From the NCBI RefSeq assembly GCF_051020985.1, contig NC_135003.1:6875501-6939500 (forward strand): a stretch of 64,000 bases of DNA. The letters are read 5' to 3'. This stretch comes from Nomia melanderi. Taxonomy: Eukaryota; Arthropoda; Insecta; Hymenoptera; Halictidae. Under the pieces are notes generated by a model. The model was not told the DNA's origin. It ran no database searches and saw nothing but the letters and a program-made list of their open reading frames with translations. Shown one piece after another: positions 35,871-48,715 of the stretch; the first letter of the stretch is position 1; each line of letters starts with the position of its first letter. The position numbers and the translations under genes are program-made.

Positions 35871-36149
35871 CTCGTTTTGGCCCGTATCGCCGGGTTTAAC
35901 ATAAAAGAAAACGGCCTTAACTGTGTCGAACGAACCTCTCTCGCCCCGGCGCGGCCCAGGAAATTTCCAAACAATTCCGTGGAAAAGACCGGCCCAACTG
36001 AACAATCGCCGTCGCCACGGGGCCACCTCTTCAATTCATTTTAATTCGCGCGAAACTCCGAACGACACGCGTGAATCCCCCGAGGATAGGGAAAAATGTA
36101 CTGTGCGTTGATAGAAAGAAGAAGATATAAGGTGATACAACGTGTACTA
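35871..36149. other. Non-coding, CpG-rich
   Basis: Short GC-rich piece with no exon signal. Confidence 0.4.
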
Positions 36150-36336
36150 TTAATACTGAAACTACCGTGCCAGTCGAAATGAATGGTTCTCATTTCTTTA
36201 TTTCGCAATTATTGGTATCTTGAAAGTATTACTTATTCGACATAATTTACAAAATACGTAGTTACAATTTTGATTACCATTTTTATACAAATCACATATC
36301 AATCGTGTTAAATTCTCGGTGTAGTTCCAGTATTAA
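36150..36336 (+). mobile_element. Family III-like TTAA-type MITE, copy 3
   Basis: TTAA at 36150-36153 and 36333-36336 flank TTAATACTGAAACTACCGTG on the left and TTAATACTGGAACTACACCG read inward from the right. The left subterminal phrase CCAGTCGAAATGAATGG closely resembles the CCAGTCAAATGATTG of the piggyBac relic at 12104. At 187 bp it is non-coding. Confidence 0.85.
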
Positions 36337-38219
36337 GTTCGAATAGATGTTCAATAAGAATTTGTTTCTTCTGTTTGGCAGACACTACGTAACTTTGAAG
36401 TTTTGTGAGTTTTTTTGAAACACCCTGTATAAACGCAGACTACAATTTCAAAATAGGACAGTAACTGCAATTCGACTGCGCTTCGTTCGAGGGGAATGAA
36501 AGAAGGGTTCGGAGATTCGACGCGATGAATTTTCATGACGCGTCGGCTAATCGATTTGACGCTTGGTTACGTATTAGTCGATTTCAGTAATTCGATCACC
36601 GTTAATTGCACGGCTTTTCGGAGCTAATTGGACGGACCGACACGCGAGAATTTTTGAACACTTTCGTCTAACCGCCACGCAATGGGAATTGTTGTGCAAC
36701 CGGACTCTGGCTACAGGAAACGGAAACAGCGGTTGTTGATTGGTCGGATTCGGGCATTAATTGGACGTACACGCGGATCTTGCACTGCAATTATTGTCTT
36801 ATACTAGTTTTAGGGGATGATAATTGTTTTATGATGTTAGCGTTGTCGATGAACGTGTTTACACCGTTGGACTGTTGATTGAAGGGTGAATGGGAATGAG
36901 AACGCGGTGTACAATTAACGTGAAGGTTCGGAAACCGATTTAATTGTTTCGTGATGCTCAGGGTAATGAATGATGGTAAGAGAGTATTATAGCATTTAAT
37001 CAACGTAAACTGGAAAATCAGTTCTTACAATGATAAAAACAAATTCATCTCGTACATTTCTTATATAAAATTTCATGAAATAACGTCTACAATGCAGGTG
37101 GAATTTCTTTTGAAGGCCATGTGTCATCAAGAGGAGATGATTAGAGCTTGATTATGCATGTGAAACCAGGCCGATGCAACTTATTGTAAGCTAGGCACCC
37201 ACGAATGCGTTGGCGGCGAGTTCTCCTTGAAACCTTGCACAACTCTAACACGAATGTCAGTCAAGGTTAACCAGCGTCCTAATATTCCGAACTGAATAAT
37301 ATTACGTATATCGAATGCAATATTAATAAAACCTGTGTCGTATTGTTGTTGTAGGTAAATTCAAATATTATAAATAATTACAATTACTCGCAACAAAAAG
37401 AAATGAAGTTGATTAACAATCGTTTATTCCTAAATGTAGTCAAAGATACCAAAGAATAACAGTCAGTATACCTAACGATTTTCAATTTTCAAAAATTAAG
37501 ATATGTATAGGATACAAATATGAACAGTGAAAAAAAACTGGAGAACAGACACCTAACGATTTCTCCATGCACATTTCTGAATAACCTTTAAAGTTTCTTT
37601 GCGAAGAACAAACAGAAGTTTACGAAATTGCGCCTTGTTTCCGACGCTCATCCCCATTCAGGAAACGCATGATCGGGGCAAAAGTTTCGCCTTTACCAAT
37701 GCCCCTCGCCAAAGACGGTGCGACGTTAAGGGATAATGGAAGTTCCAGTCCGCAGGAGTCCCGTGAAAATTCCAAGGAAATTTAAGAAAATTCCGGGAAC
37801 CGTGTCGGACCACAACGGAAGAGGGAGATAAAGAGTAGCGAGGACGTTGTATTTCTCATAATCGTAAACACGAGAGAGACAGCCTCGCTGGAAAGCAAAC
37901 TTCTCCCGTAGCATGAATCCTGATAACTCGTTTAAGCCCGGCTTAATCTGGATTGTTATTTCTTTCGTCGGTTATTACGGAAACGCGGGCGGAAGCGGCG
38001 TGACCTCGAAACGGATGTGGAAAAAATTCTCGACTGCAGTCCATTGCAACATTATGTAATATGAGCTTTTTCCAGTTCGTGGGTATGTTGGGTACTGAAT
38101 ATTGAGTATCCTTGAAAAATAGATTTCGCGTGGAACAGAGGAAACTTGTGGATAAAGAGTTGGGGATTACTTGAACACTGAAGAATTTAATATTCAAAGA
38201 GTAGGTGATTAAGAAAATT
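36337..38219. other. Non-coding
   Basis: Contains ACACCCTGTATA at 36421 (shared with 4457), a phrase I associate with abundant insect repeats but cannot assign. CpG-rich parts at 36460-36780 and 37630-38050. No exon. Confidence 0.4.
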
Positions 38220-38530
38220 AAAGATATAAAGAATTGAAAAGAGGAAGAATTTAAAATTAGAAGAATTGATCAATTGATGTATAAAATCATCGAATAATTG
38301 AATACTCGAGAAATTACCTAGAAGGATTCATTGCTCCAAAAACTGAATACTCCAAATGAATACCTACCTACTCAAGTAATTAAATGTCTAGAGAATTAAA
38401 TTTCAAAACGACTGAATATTCAACGAATATCATATAATTGAGTGTTCGGAGAACTGAATACCTGAAAAGTTCGAAACTCGCAGAATCCAGTACTAAAAAG
38501 GCTGAGTGCTTATACAATGGACTACTCGAA
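38220..38530. repeat. Diverged short-unit repeat (GAATACTC/GAATTGA words)
   Basis: Words such as GAATTGA, GAATACTC, GAATACTCC, GAATACCT and GAGTGTTC recur every 15-25 bp, as in 40110-40420. The units are too diverged for a fixed period. Confidence 0.5.
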
Positions 38531-40109
38531 GAATTAAGCGGCGTAATAATGAAGGCGCCGGCCAACTGAAAATAAACGAATGCGAAAAGGGAATCCGCGA
38601 GAAGACAATTTTCTCCGTCTTTAATGTGACGTTAATGGATACTTTGCAGATCCATCGAGCAGTCCTCGGAGAAAGGAAAAAGTCACTGGAAAGCGTTCTC
38701 AATTTCATTACTGTTACCGGCGCAATGACTCCAAAGACATCTAATGAAATTTACGACTCATAAATTTCTGAAGTAACGACACACCGTTGCAATGGTGCCG
38801 CTCCCGTCATAAAAACCGACGGACAGCTTAATAGAACGAACGATCGATCGCCGAATATCATTGATAGACGTGCGCGCACATCGACGAGATCAACGATCAA
38901 CAGATCCAACCAACGTAACCGCTGTGACACACTTCTAAATTATTCCTAAAGCCGAGTTCTCCGCGTAGCAGTTCCCCTTTAACCGCGGGCCGCTTTATCT
39001 TCCGAACCACTGCCCTGGCCGACTAAATTGATCTATGATTTCTCGGAAGGATCCATTTCAGAGATAGAGGCATGCCTTTATGAAAGGAGTAGTTCCGAGA
39101 TCTCTCCCTTAATCTCATGCCATTATCATCGTTCATCGAATTCAACGACTCCAATATACCCTAAACAAAATCATGATATCAAAGTTCGACTAGAAATAAT
39201 TAATAATTCATCTTTCGTGTTCCGTTTACATAAATTTCCTAGATAAACCAAAGCCTCTTAAAAAGAAAGAAACTTGAATGATAAATTTCCAACTTCTTCA
39301 AATGATCCTTGATTAAATTATATAATTCGCCGATCGGACCAATACAGCGTTATGGTATAGCTTTCCCACAAAGAAAATGCATGATAATGAATTTTTTTCC
39401 GATGCCACGCAATCGTAATGCTAATATTCGCGCGGCGGAATGAAAAAGGTTTCCGAGAACCAGTTCCTCCTCCGGCGAGCTCTTGGTGGCAGGTCCAGAC
39501 ACTGTTTTGAGAGAAAGCAAGTCGGGAAGACGTTATCACCAGCACGGGTCCAGGCGCAGTATAAAAAGACGAGGGAAAGAGAGAAAAAGAGAGGGAAGCC
39601 GGCCGCAGACCGGCACGAAGTTTCGAAGCTAAGGCGGGTTCTTCAATCGGGTTCGCGAGAGTCAACGACACCGTCCCGAGGAACGATTCCCCCGGCCTTA
39701 ATAGGATGACGCCTACTCAAAACTTCTCATGATATAAGAATCTAATTATCTGCAGGCCGGCCGGACATAAATTTCTCGCGTGAAGAACTTCGCGAGTTCG
39801 GAGGGAATCGGGAAACGTAATGACCTTCCCCGAGATAACTCAAAAACTTCGGTGAGAGCCGAAGGAAAAGGGTGGGCCGGAGGGTGTTGAACAATTGAAG
39901 AATAGGCGAGACGGGGGATCCGTGGGGATCAAAAATGGAGCGGGACCGGGAAGCGCGGAGGGGTTTTAGGGATTCGATGAATCGGAGTATTGACAACGGA
40001 CGAACCGAGTAATTATCTCCGGAAGAAAATTTTGTGGACGACGGGCGAGCTGCGTCGAGAAATTGAATTAAGCACCTCGAGGGAATCGATGAACTGTCGG
40101 GTTGTTGAT
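38531..40109. other. Non-coding between the two GAATACT clusters
   Basis: CpG-rich at 38770-39000 and 39420-40090. Frames at 39318-39671 and 39440-39709 overlap on opposite strands without a motif. Confidence 0.4.
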
Positions 40110-40420
40110 TGAGGGAATTGAAAACGTTGGATTTGAATTCTTAAGGGATCGAGTACCTGATAAAGTTGAATATGCGAAGAATTGAATGTTTGAAAATTGA
40201 AGTACTTGGAAATGAGTACTTGAATAGTGAGTACTCAGAGGTGAATACTTAAGAAGGGATGATGAGTACTCGAAATATTGAGTACTTAGAAAATTGAGTA
40301 TGCGAGAGAAACGGTTATAAAATTATTTAATTATTCGAAAAGCTAAGTACTCGATTGAGTATTTCTAACGTTAAGTACTTCAAATATTAAGTACTCAAGG
40401 CAACACTGAACTCTAATACA
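40110..40420. repeat. AGTACT-word cluster
   Basis: Eight exact AGTACT words (40201, 40215, 40230, 40265, 40281, 40346, 40373, 40390) plus several one-base variants, embedded in diverged (GA)AATTGAGTACTTGAA units of about 15-18 bp. AGTACT is self-complementary, so each unit carries a small palindrome. Confidence 0.7.
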
Positions 40421-42520
40421 GAATCACAGGACAAGAAATAAAAATTCGAAGTCACTAAGAAAATACAATATTCAAACATTAAAGTATCAACTAAATCAAA
40501 TTCAAATTTTAAATTTTCCCGCGCGGCGTGTAAATTTTATAAATTTCGAGGCGCGAAAATTCCAACACGCTTTGCATTCCAAACACGAGGTGTGTACGCG
40601 CAATAATACGTCGCAGAAAATTCCACTGGAAACGTGTTTACATTAAGGGCCCGACAAGCGCAGCCTAGGGCATCGAGGATACATCATCCAGCTCTGGAAC
40701 GGCGTAACATTCGGTGCAGCTCCATATTTTAAGACGCGTCACGGAGAGTACATAAAAACGCGCGCGGCAAGTATACGGCCAGAGTGCAACCGCGTGTACC
40801 GTCTGCCCCCCTGTTGAACGCTTCACGTTATACCACCCCGGACAGTGGCCGGGGACGAGCGTTGAAATACGTGGGACGTATTCTCGTGTGACGCTAGTCG
40901 GTGACACAACGCAATTGCAACGCCAGCTGTCACCGGCATTTATTAAGTCACGCTGTTCTCTGCGAATCGAGCTATCCCCTGAATTTCTTTCCACCTAGAC
41001 ACGCGTGTCAACGACCCTCGAAAAAACTGCAACTTTATATCGCCCATTCAAGTCAAAACTGGGGACCCCTCGTCATCCTCACGGCTCTATAAGCAACGCG
41101 TCAAATCTATTTGCGTACAATGTTCAATAAGCGGCGCAACGCGTTTAAATAGAGAAAATAACTGGTGACACTTGACCCTGTTTATCTTTCATACAATTTA
41201 TTCTGTCTACTATGTGGCACGCTATAACGTTCACGTGGAAATATTTCTGCAACCGTACATTTTTGATAAGAGTACCTTTACGAGCAGTGTTACAGGGAAA
41301 TATGAATTTCGTGTTCGCCAGAGTTCAGCGGGAACCGGATGCCGGATATCGCGTTTCGCATTGAAAATAGCACGCATTAAAACGCGACGGTTCTAAACAC
41401 GTGAAACTGTGATGCTGACTCACCGGTACTCTCTTCTTTCTTCAGCGATCTTCCCGCTGTGGTGTACAGTCCACTGGTGGTATTCAAGACACAGTGAACG
41501 ATTTGTTTAGGTAACAGTGGAATTTCACAGCGCGCACAGGAGAACACCAACGAAGAGCCACGCGGTTCTCGGAACCGACCGAAAGCAACGAAAATTCTAT
41601 TCTTGACCCGCACGGCACGAGATCCGACAGCCGACTGACTTCACGCGGATGCTGCGGCAAGCGTGTTGCCACGAGTCCCCTGCCGAACGCTGCGCTCATC
41701 CCCACCACCGCACCGCTCTTCGGTCTCCGTCGCTCGCATTCGCCGCTGTATTGTCCCCTCTCCTTCCAGACTTCTCGTTCCTGCACGTGGAAGCAGCAGT
41801 TGACTCGTACCGACTTGAACTTCGTCAAAAATGAATATTTGGAGTTAGTTGCATTCTTTTCGTTGGACCATGTGGATGAGTGTTTCAAGAAGTTTACATT
41901 TTTTAAATAATTTACGTGGATTTGCTGGGCAAATGTGCAATAGCAGTGACAAGAGCTTGCAGAAGTTACGAACACTTCTTTCTAAGGGTCTGTCAGCTTT
42001 AAATACGAGTTTTTAGCAGTGAATGTAGGTTTATTCGTTTATGCTACTCTTCGTAGATATACACGAAGTTGTTCACGTGTGCTTGACTCCGAGTCCAAAC
42101 TATTTTATATTCTTGTACATATAAATGCAATATAATTGTTATATTACTATAATCAGTAACATTCATACCATTAATGCACCACTAGTATCATTAATATCAA
42201 CTCAGAACGTTTACCAAATAACCTTCTAAGATCACACAAAATTCCTAAATAACCATTACCAAAAAATCAGAAATTCAAAAAATCCCAATTAACGGCCCTA
42301 AAATCAAGCAACAAATTCATTCCACGTATTCCCTTCATACCCTCCAAAACTAACACATATAAAAACATATTTACAAATACCCCTCAAATAATCCAACACC
42401 GGGCAAACACAAAAGCTTCAGCGGATTTCGAGAACTCTCCCGCACACAAACCCAAAAAATCGGACTGTACGATCGACACAAAGTTCTCGCGGAAACGCGC
42501 GTGTCCGGCTTACAGGTATC
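40421..42520. other. Non-coding
   Basis: CpG-rich 40520-41100 and 41400-41830. Frames at 40665-40994 and 41484-41975 (minus) and 41172-41396 (plus) have no recognised domain. AT-rich 42000-42400. Confidence 0.4.
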
Positions 42521-42860
42521 CCGTGTTCTTCCGAGCTTTCATCCTCTTCCGTCAGTACGCTTTATCCCGGCTTTCCTTCGCGACCGTTCTGTCCCTCTCG
42601 CTCTCTTTCTCTCTTTTGCACGCACCGCCAATCCCATTCGCCGCTCCCTCTCTTTCCGGACGAGCCAGCGCACCGTATTTCTCGACCGGGACGTTTTTCT
42701 CTCGTCAGGCGGTCCCGCGGACACCCTTCGCCGTCGTCTTCACCGTCGTCCGGCTCATTTCGCCCGCGACGCCTCATTTTCCTCGTAATCGTTTCACTTT
42801 TTTCACCTCTCCACCGCCACCCCCTCATAACCGGAGTGTCCCGTTTTCATAATAGTTTCA
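42521..42860. repeat. Pyrimidine-rich tract
   Basis: C/T-biased plus strand with repeated CTCTCTTTCTCTC words. It yields long serine/arginine/phenylalanine-rich frames on both strands that are not genes. Confidence 0.55.
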
Positions 42861-45800
42861 CTCCACAGCACCCGCAGCGGTTTGCTTTCCCATGCGCCGC
42901 CATAAATGTCTCTGTTACTGATTCGTTTCATTTCAGGACTCTTTTTCCACCGTCTCGCTGCCTACTTCAGCGACTTTAGCTCCGTCGCCTTTCAGCCCGC
43001 GGCTTCTGTAAACAGTTTCTCTCCCCCTACCGTCGCTCGCGAGTCGGACTTCCGCGTCGTGGGAGCCCGTGACAACTACGTCGCGTTACGCTCGCGTCAC
43101 CGCATTAGCATAAACTTACCCCGAGCCCTTTTAAGTATCAAAAATTCCTACTACGAACCCCAACAAAGTTGTAACGGGTTTAGTTGCTACGTTCGCCGGT
43201 TTTAAGAGCGATTTTACGAGAACCGAGTCGAGGGAAATTGAAAAGAATTGTCCTGGATTGCGACTTAATCCGAATTTTTGTTGTGTTTATCGCGGGAATT
43301 CGTAAGTGGTTTTAATTTGTCGCTTGTTCCACGGTCTAGCGTTTTTTTTTAATGGAACATGATATAAATTGAAAGCGTATTTTTTATTTAAATATGAGTT
43401 TCCTTTTTAAAAATAAATATGACTTTACGCGGATGTTCATTTTCTCGAAGTACAATTGATTGTTCCCTTTAGTCAAGTTTTAATTGGTTCATTATTTTCT
43501 TTAATTTCACATGCAAATGAATGCACATACATGCAATGAGGACGCAATTGCCATTATTTTCTGATCGCCATCGTTACCATTCGGTATCTCAGTCTTACGA
43601 TGCTCCATTGTATTTCACGTCCCACAGGAATGGTCATGTTACACAACCCTAAATTCTTGACCCCGTTTCCGGGCAACGCTTAGCAATAAAATAAACCCTT
43701 TTCGAACACTATATTGGCATCTGTAGTTATTTGGCACTCGGCTCCTTGGAAACAGCGAACCCTTTCCTCGGAATTCCTTAAACGTTCACCATAGCGCGCG
43801 AAGTTGAAGGTGCTGTAGTATAATATCCATGAAACTGTAAAACTCGGAGAGTTGATTGTTTCATTTGCTCGACGCGAAAGTTTCCATTCTTTCATTTTCG
43901 CGGCAATAAACTATACAGCCCGCTGAAAGAATGTTCATCAAAATAGCTTAAGCAATTATTAAAGTAATTGTAAAATAATTTATGAATCGTTTCCTTCGAA
44001 GATACACATTTCACTGCTTAATTAATAAAGAATGTTTCATTCATTGGTAATAAAGTGTTTTATAGTTTCGCGACTGGATTGTCTGCGTTTAATCGAACGC
44101 TAATGAATAATAGATTTTTCAATCTTTATACGTATTCCAAAAGTTTCCTACTGGATAACAATTTCGTCTACTTCCGAGACGAAAACTTCCAGCGGGCGAT
44201 CGAGAGCGCTCTCAGCCAAAAGAATTTTTCGAAAATGATGTATCCGTTGAAAACAAGGATCGCTCGAAGTGCCATACATCACGGGCAGAGTTCGCTTCGC
44301 GGGTAAAAAGAAGCGACTCTTGTATTGACATTCGCGGCGCGACTTCCTCGTAGTTTGACCTCTTATAACTTCCAGGGGACACATTATTTTGACAAACTGC
44401 TGTTCAACCAAACCTTCGCCTGGCAGGATATGAAATTTGGGATTACGTATACATTCAGAAACACGAGTTCAAAGTCATTTATCTCTTCCTTGAATTGGAC
44501 TTGAAGAAGACCGATTAATTGTCATTCTGTTAACGTGGCTAGTGAAAATTTTCTTCGAAAATATCTTTAGAAACACTTCATCTACATTAAAAAATAATTC
44601 TCACATACAACACTACTTTCTTTCTATATTCAAACTAAAAATTGACAAAGTTGTTAATTCAATTTTGAATTTTCAAACTCTTTCCTTCTCCCTTTCATAA
44701 CGTTCATTAAAATTCAAACTTAGTACATTACTCAGATAACCATCACCCAAATACTTACCAAATACAGAAAACTGAAACTCTTATTCTATTAAATACCCTG
44801 CAACGCATGTAAATTCATCAAAAGATTAGAACAAGAATCCAAAATGAAGTTACAATCGGTGAATAAAAAGAAACTCTCCAAATTGTCCATTCCAAAAAAA
44901 CGAGCACCCGGATTTCATTAACAGAAAGCCCGCGAACCCTTTCCAGCAGCTCGTAGAGGTCCTAAAAAACTTCGTACAGGCCCCCGAATAATTATACAGG
45001 CACACAATTTCCGGTTTACAGTTTCCGCGGCGCAGCTGCCGCGGCCGATAATCCGCGTAAAGATTAAGGGAAAAATGTTTAGACGGAAGTAGAGGCGGAG
45101 AGTAGTTGCGCAGCGGCGCGCGCTACACCCGAGTAATATCTGAGCTTACAAGCGAGCGTGTTAATCGCTGCTGTTACTTATTCCCCACCCCCTGGCGTCT
45201 CTGTATTCCGGGACAAAGGAAAAGTCGACGAATCTAGTCTCTTTCCATGCTCCCGTGGGAAAACGTTCTCGCTTAACCTGTACAGAAGCCAAGAGTGAAT
45301 TTACTCGGCGAGATGTTGTTTTGATATTATTAAAAAAGATAACAGCTGGCAAGACTAATTTATTGGCTTTTTACTTGAGCAATTATTTACGATAATGTTA
45401 TTCTAAAATATATACATTCTCTAGTGTACTTCAGTGTGAATGAAACAATAACTATATTGACATTATATTTCCATTGATAAGAGAGATTACTCAACATATA
45501 AAAAATACATTGTTTTCTCATTTAACACGTTGATCGACACTGGTCAAATCACTCACACAATCAAGGCAAGTTTTCTTATTAGATTGGAAAAAAACAGAAA
45601 AGCTAATTGACTCTAAATTCTCCCAACCTTCTCACACCTCACACATCGGAATTTCAATTCCCTTAACACATCACTAAAAAAACTAATTTTCAAATTTTTA
45701 AATTTCATTTAACCAATTTCGAAATCTATAAAATTGCATGAAATCTTAAGGACCACTACAAGATAAACGATTTTAGATGATCAAAGAAAGATAGCTGCAG

Positions 45801-47412
45801 GGGTTAAATCCCGGATCAGTAATCCCGCTCGGTAGCGGGAACAGCAAAAAAATTTCGCCAGACCGCGCGCGGAACGCTGCTCGATTTATTTCAGCCGCAA
45901 TGTAACCGAGAGTTGGCGTTCACTTCCGCTGGAAACGGGAACTGCGAGTACCGGGCATGAAGTGGTGAGGGAGAGGGTGGGAAGGAGAAAAGGGGGCGGG
46001 CGTCGACGTCCGCGAAGACTGCGACGGGGACGATGCAGAGGAGAACGACTTGCGGCGGAGTTTCCGCGGGGAAACTTTAATTTCTTACGAGTTCGCGGAA
46101 AGTATTTCCAGCCGCGCGGCGCGGCGCCGAGCCGAGCCGCCGTCCTCACCACCTGCCGGGGGAAAATGCAGACGGAACCGAAAAGTTTTCGCGAGCCGGT
46201 GCATACATATAAACGCGGGGGGCGAGGTGATACCGAACACCACCGTCGCGGAATTTATTGGCTTCGTTGGGCGTCGTCGCGCCGGAATTAGGGGCTCCAA
46301 TGAACTGACCGCGCGTTTTCGTGAATTCGTAATTTGGCCCGAACGATTTACACCTCGTTTTCTCGATAGTTAGTTCTCTGGAGAAATGAGTTTCTTATTA
46401 ATATTCTATCAGGGATGGTCTTTGAGAAACATTGTTTTGTGATTCTTGAGATAACGTGGATGAGAAGAGTTCGAGAAGATATATTTGGGTCATTTTAGGC
46501 TGTTAGATATTGTATTAATTTTAGTTGGAATATTGGTATTTTATTTGTAACTAGTATATATTTTTGTTTTGGTTTACCGTTTGTTTTGGGAACGAAGGCT
46601 TTTAGAATTTCATTATTATAATTATTACTTTTTATTTTACTTTGTATTAAAATAGTTGCCGGAGTTTTTATTAACTAAGGCGATTATTACTTGTGCACTA
46701 TGTGAAAACTGAGATTTTATTATAGTGAAGGAGGGTTATCTGACTAGTTAGAATTAATATTATTATTGTTGTTGTTGTTATATAATGTCTAATGTAATAA
46801 CATATATAATAACTAATATATACTTTTTCTACTTTCTTTCACAAAGTCAGTACAAAGTCTTACACGTTATATTTGAGCAACGCTTACTTTTGAATAATCC
46901 AATACATCCATCGATAATCTTAATCCCATACCCTCCGAAATTAGAATAGAGCAGCTCATCTGTAAAAAAGGGGGAAGGAGGAAATGCCCATTTAACGGGA
47001 GGCTCCTGACAAAGGATCTCTTTGTTGCTAATCTTTCGAAATGTACACCCCGGACGCTTTTGTTAAGCTCCGGGCCGTTTCCCCGGTCGCGGCGCGGCCG
47101 CGATCGTGTATTTCCGATTTTATCGGGCTGAATGAACGGAGGAGTATCGGTTAATCCCGTAAGTAACGCGGTTTTTCCTGCGGACTGCAGCACGATACAA
47201 GCCGTAATTGCAGGGGGATGTTCATTCGCAGTGCATGCCGGGTTAACCCGTTGTTGCGGCGCGATTTGTCTCCTTTCTTCTCATGCTGCACCCCTTTCTT
47301 TTCGTTTTTCGGTCGAAACGACACGAGATAGTCTTCTTACCGAGATAGTCTGAAAATCGTTCGATGTTCTTTTATTGCTAATAGATGAAGGTGGCAACGA
47401 TTCTGGAGGAGA
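42861..47412. other. Non-coding; CpG-rich islands at 42890-43200, 45000-45330, 45820-46370, 46970-47330
   Basis: An orphan TTAACACGTTGATCGACAC terminus lies at 45532 without a partner. A perfect 7-bp hairpin, TCCCGCT-CGGT-AGCGGGA, is at 45823-45840. Frames at 45886-46373 overlap in three registers. No exon recognised. Confidence 0.4.
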
Positions 47413-47629
47413 TTAACCCTTATCATACCAAGTATATCGTAGAATAATTGACAGTTGTTCCACATATGTTTTTTTAATTTCAAAGAGAAAATTCAGTTAT
47501 GGATGTTGAATGAGCATAAAATAATATCAAGAAAACAGGAAATTTATTCATACATATTTAACTGTTGCAATTGTGATCGATGTATCCGTGCTTGGCAGTG
47601 AGACTGCCAATTGGAGTAATAAGAGTTAA
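47413..47629. mobile_element. TTAA-type MITE with CCCTTAT ends and internal hairpin
   Basis: TTAA at 47413-47416 and 47626-47629. The left end is TTAACCCTTATCATACCAAG; read inward, the right end is TTAACTCTTATTACTCCAAT. Close to the right end is a perfect 8-bp hairpin, TTGGCAGT-GAG-ACTGCCAA (47592-47610). The inside is AT-rich and non-coding; 217 bp, the same size class as the other MITEs. Confidence 0.8.
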
Positions 47630-48715
47630 AAGATCCAAAGCACCAAATGAGTTTATATTCATGGGACCATCCAATTTGTTCCTTTCTCCTGTTTTAAATA
47701 GATATTCTATTTAATATTCCGCTAATTATTCTTTATATCCGAACTGATCATGGAGCTTCGAATAGTTTAGTGTTTTCGGAACCAGCCCCATGTATTTATA
47801 GTTTGAACCGAGCCTCGATCGATCCGATATCGGCTCGCATTCTCGTTGCCAGATCACTCGACTCTTCCAGAGTTAATTAGCGACTGCACCAAGCATGTAT
47901 GGGTTCATTTAATCCTTGCCCGCTCTTGAAGCAAGAGCAGCAAGCTTGCAGGACTATATAGAGGAGTGGCTGGTGTCTGCCCCAAAGGCGGCTAAAGGTG
48001 CATTCTCACTGGGGAAGAATTTATGAACCATTAACACTTACAGGAAGTTTCCACGATTTTCATTAAAATCGCCTCATTGTTTCTTCTTTTCTTGCGCGAA
48101 AAATTCACTGTGGGGAAGACATAATTGCAAGAAATTAACGTAGACGCAAGAACGTATAAAAAGCCTGTAGCAAGGACAAAACGAGCAAAGACGTTCTTCC
48201 ACGGTGTCATGTTTGATCGATTATACCAGTCATCCACGCGAAACTTCGTGCACTCTATCTTTTAGCCGATGTTCAACTTCGGTTGAAGTGTGAAGAAGTT
48301 AGTCCCGTGAGACCGTGACTCAGATGTTTCTGCTGCCCTCAAGCATTTGCAAAATTTGTTAAAAGAAAATATTAAATCGTGACGTTAACAACATCTAGGG
48401 TATTTCCACTGTAATTAAACGTTCGGTCGAATAACATTCGCATGTACAAAATTGATATAAAATTCTTCGCTATTAATCTAAGTCGAAGCTAAGAGGATAA
48501 ACATTTGAAAATGATGTTATGGGCAAGTACTAAAAAATAGGAAGTTCCAAGAGGAAGCGGGAATAATGCTTGAATTCGCTGTGTAGCTGCACGTTCCGAT
48601 CCTAATAGTCGGAGCGTTGACGTTCCGCTCTTTTTGCAGTGCAATCGTGAACTTTCGCAACTGCAAATTTTCTCACAGTAGTACTCGTTGCACTATTCGA
48701 TACGTAAAAGGGATC
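47630..48715. other. Non-coding; hairpin cluster at 47809-47950
   Basis: Three inverted repeats lie within 140 bp: CGAGCC/GGCTCG (47809-47837), GCTCTTG-AAG-CAAGAGC (47922-47938) and the palindrome GCAAGCTTGC (47940-47949). No protein frame covers them. A structured RNA is possible but unproven. Confidence 0.4.

Noticed and set aside
36400..36435. ACACCCTGTATA phrase (also 4457) as a transposon end
   Set aside because: A familiar insect repeat phrase, but no inverted partner or boundary could be set.
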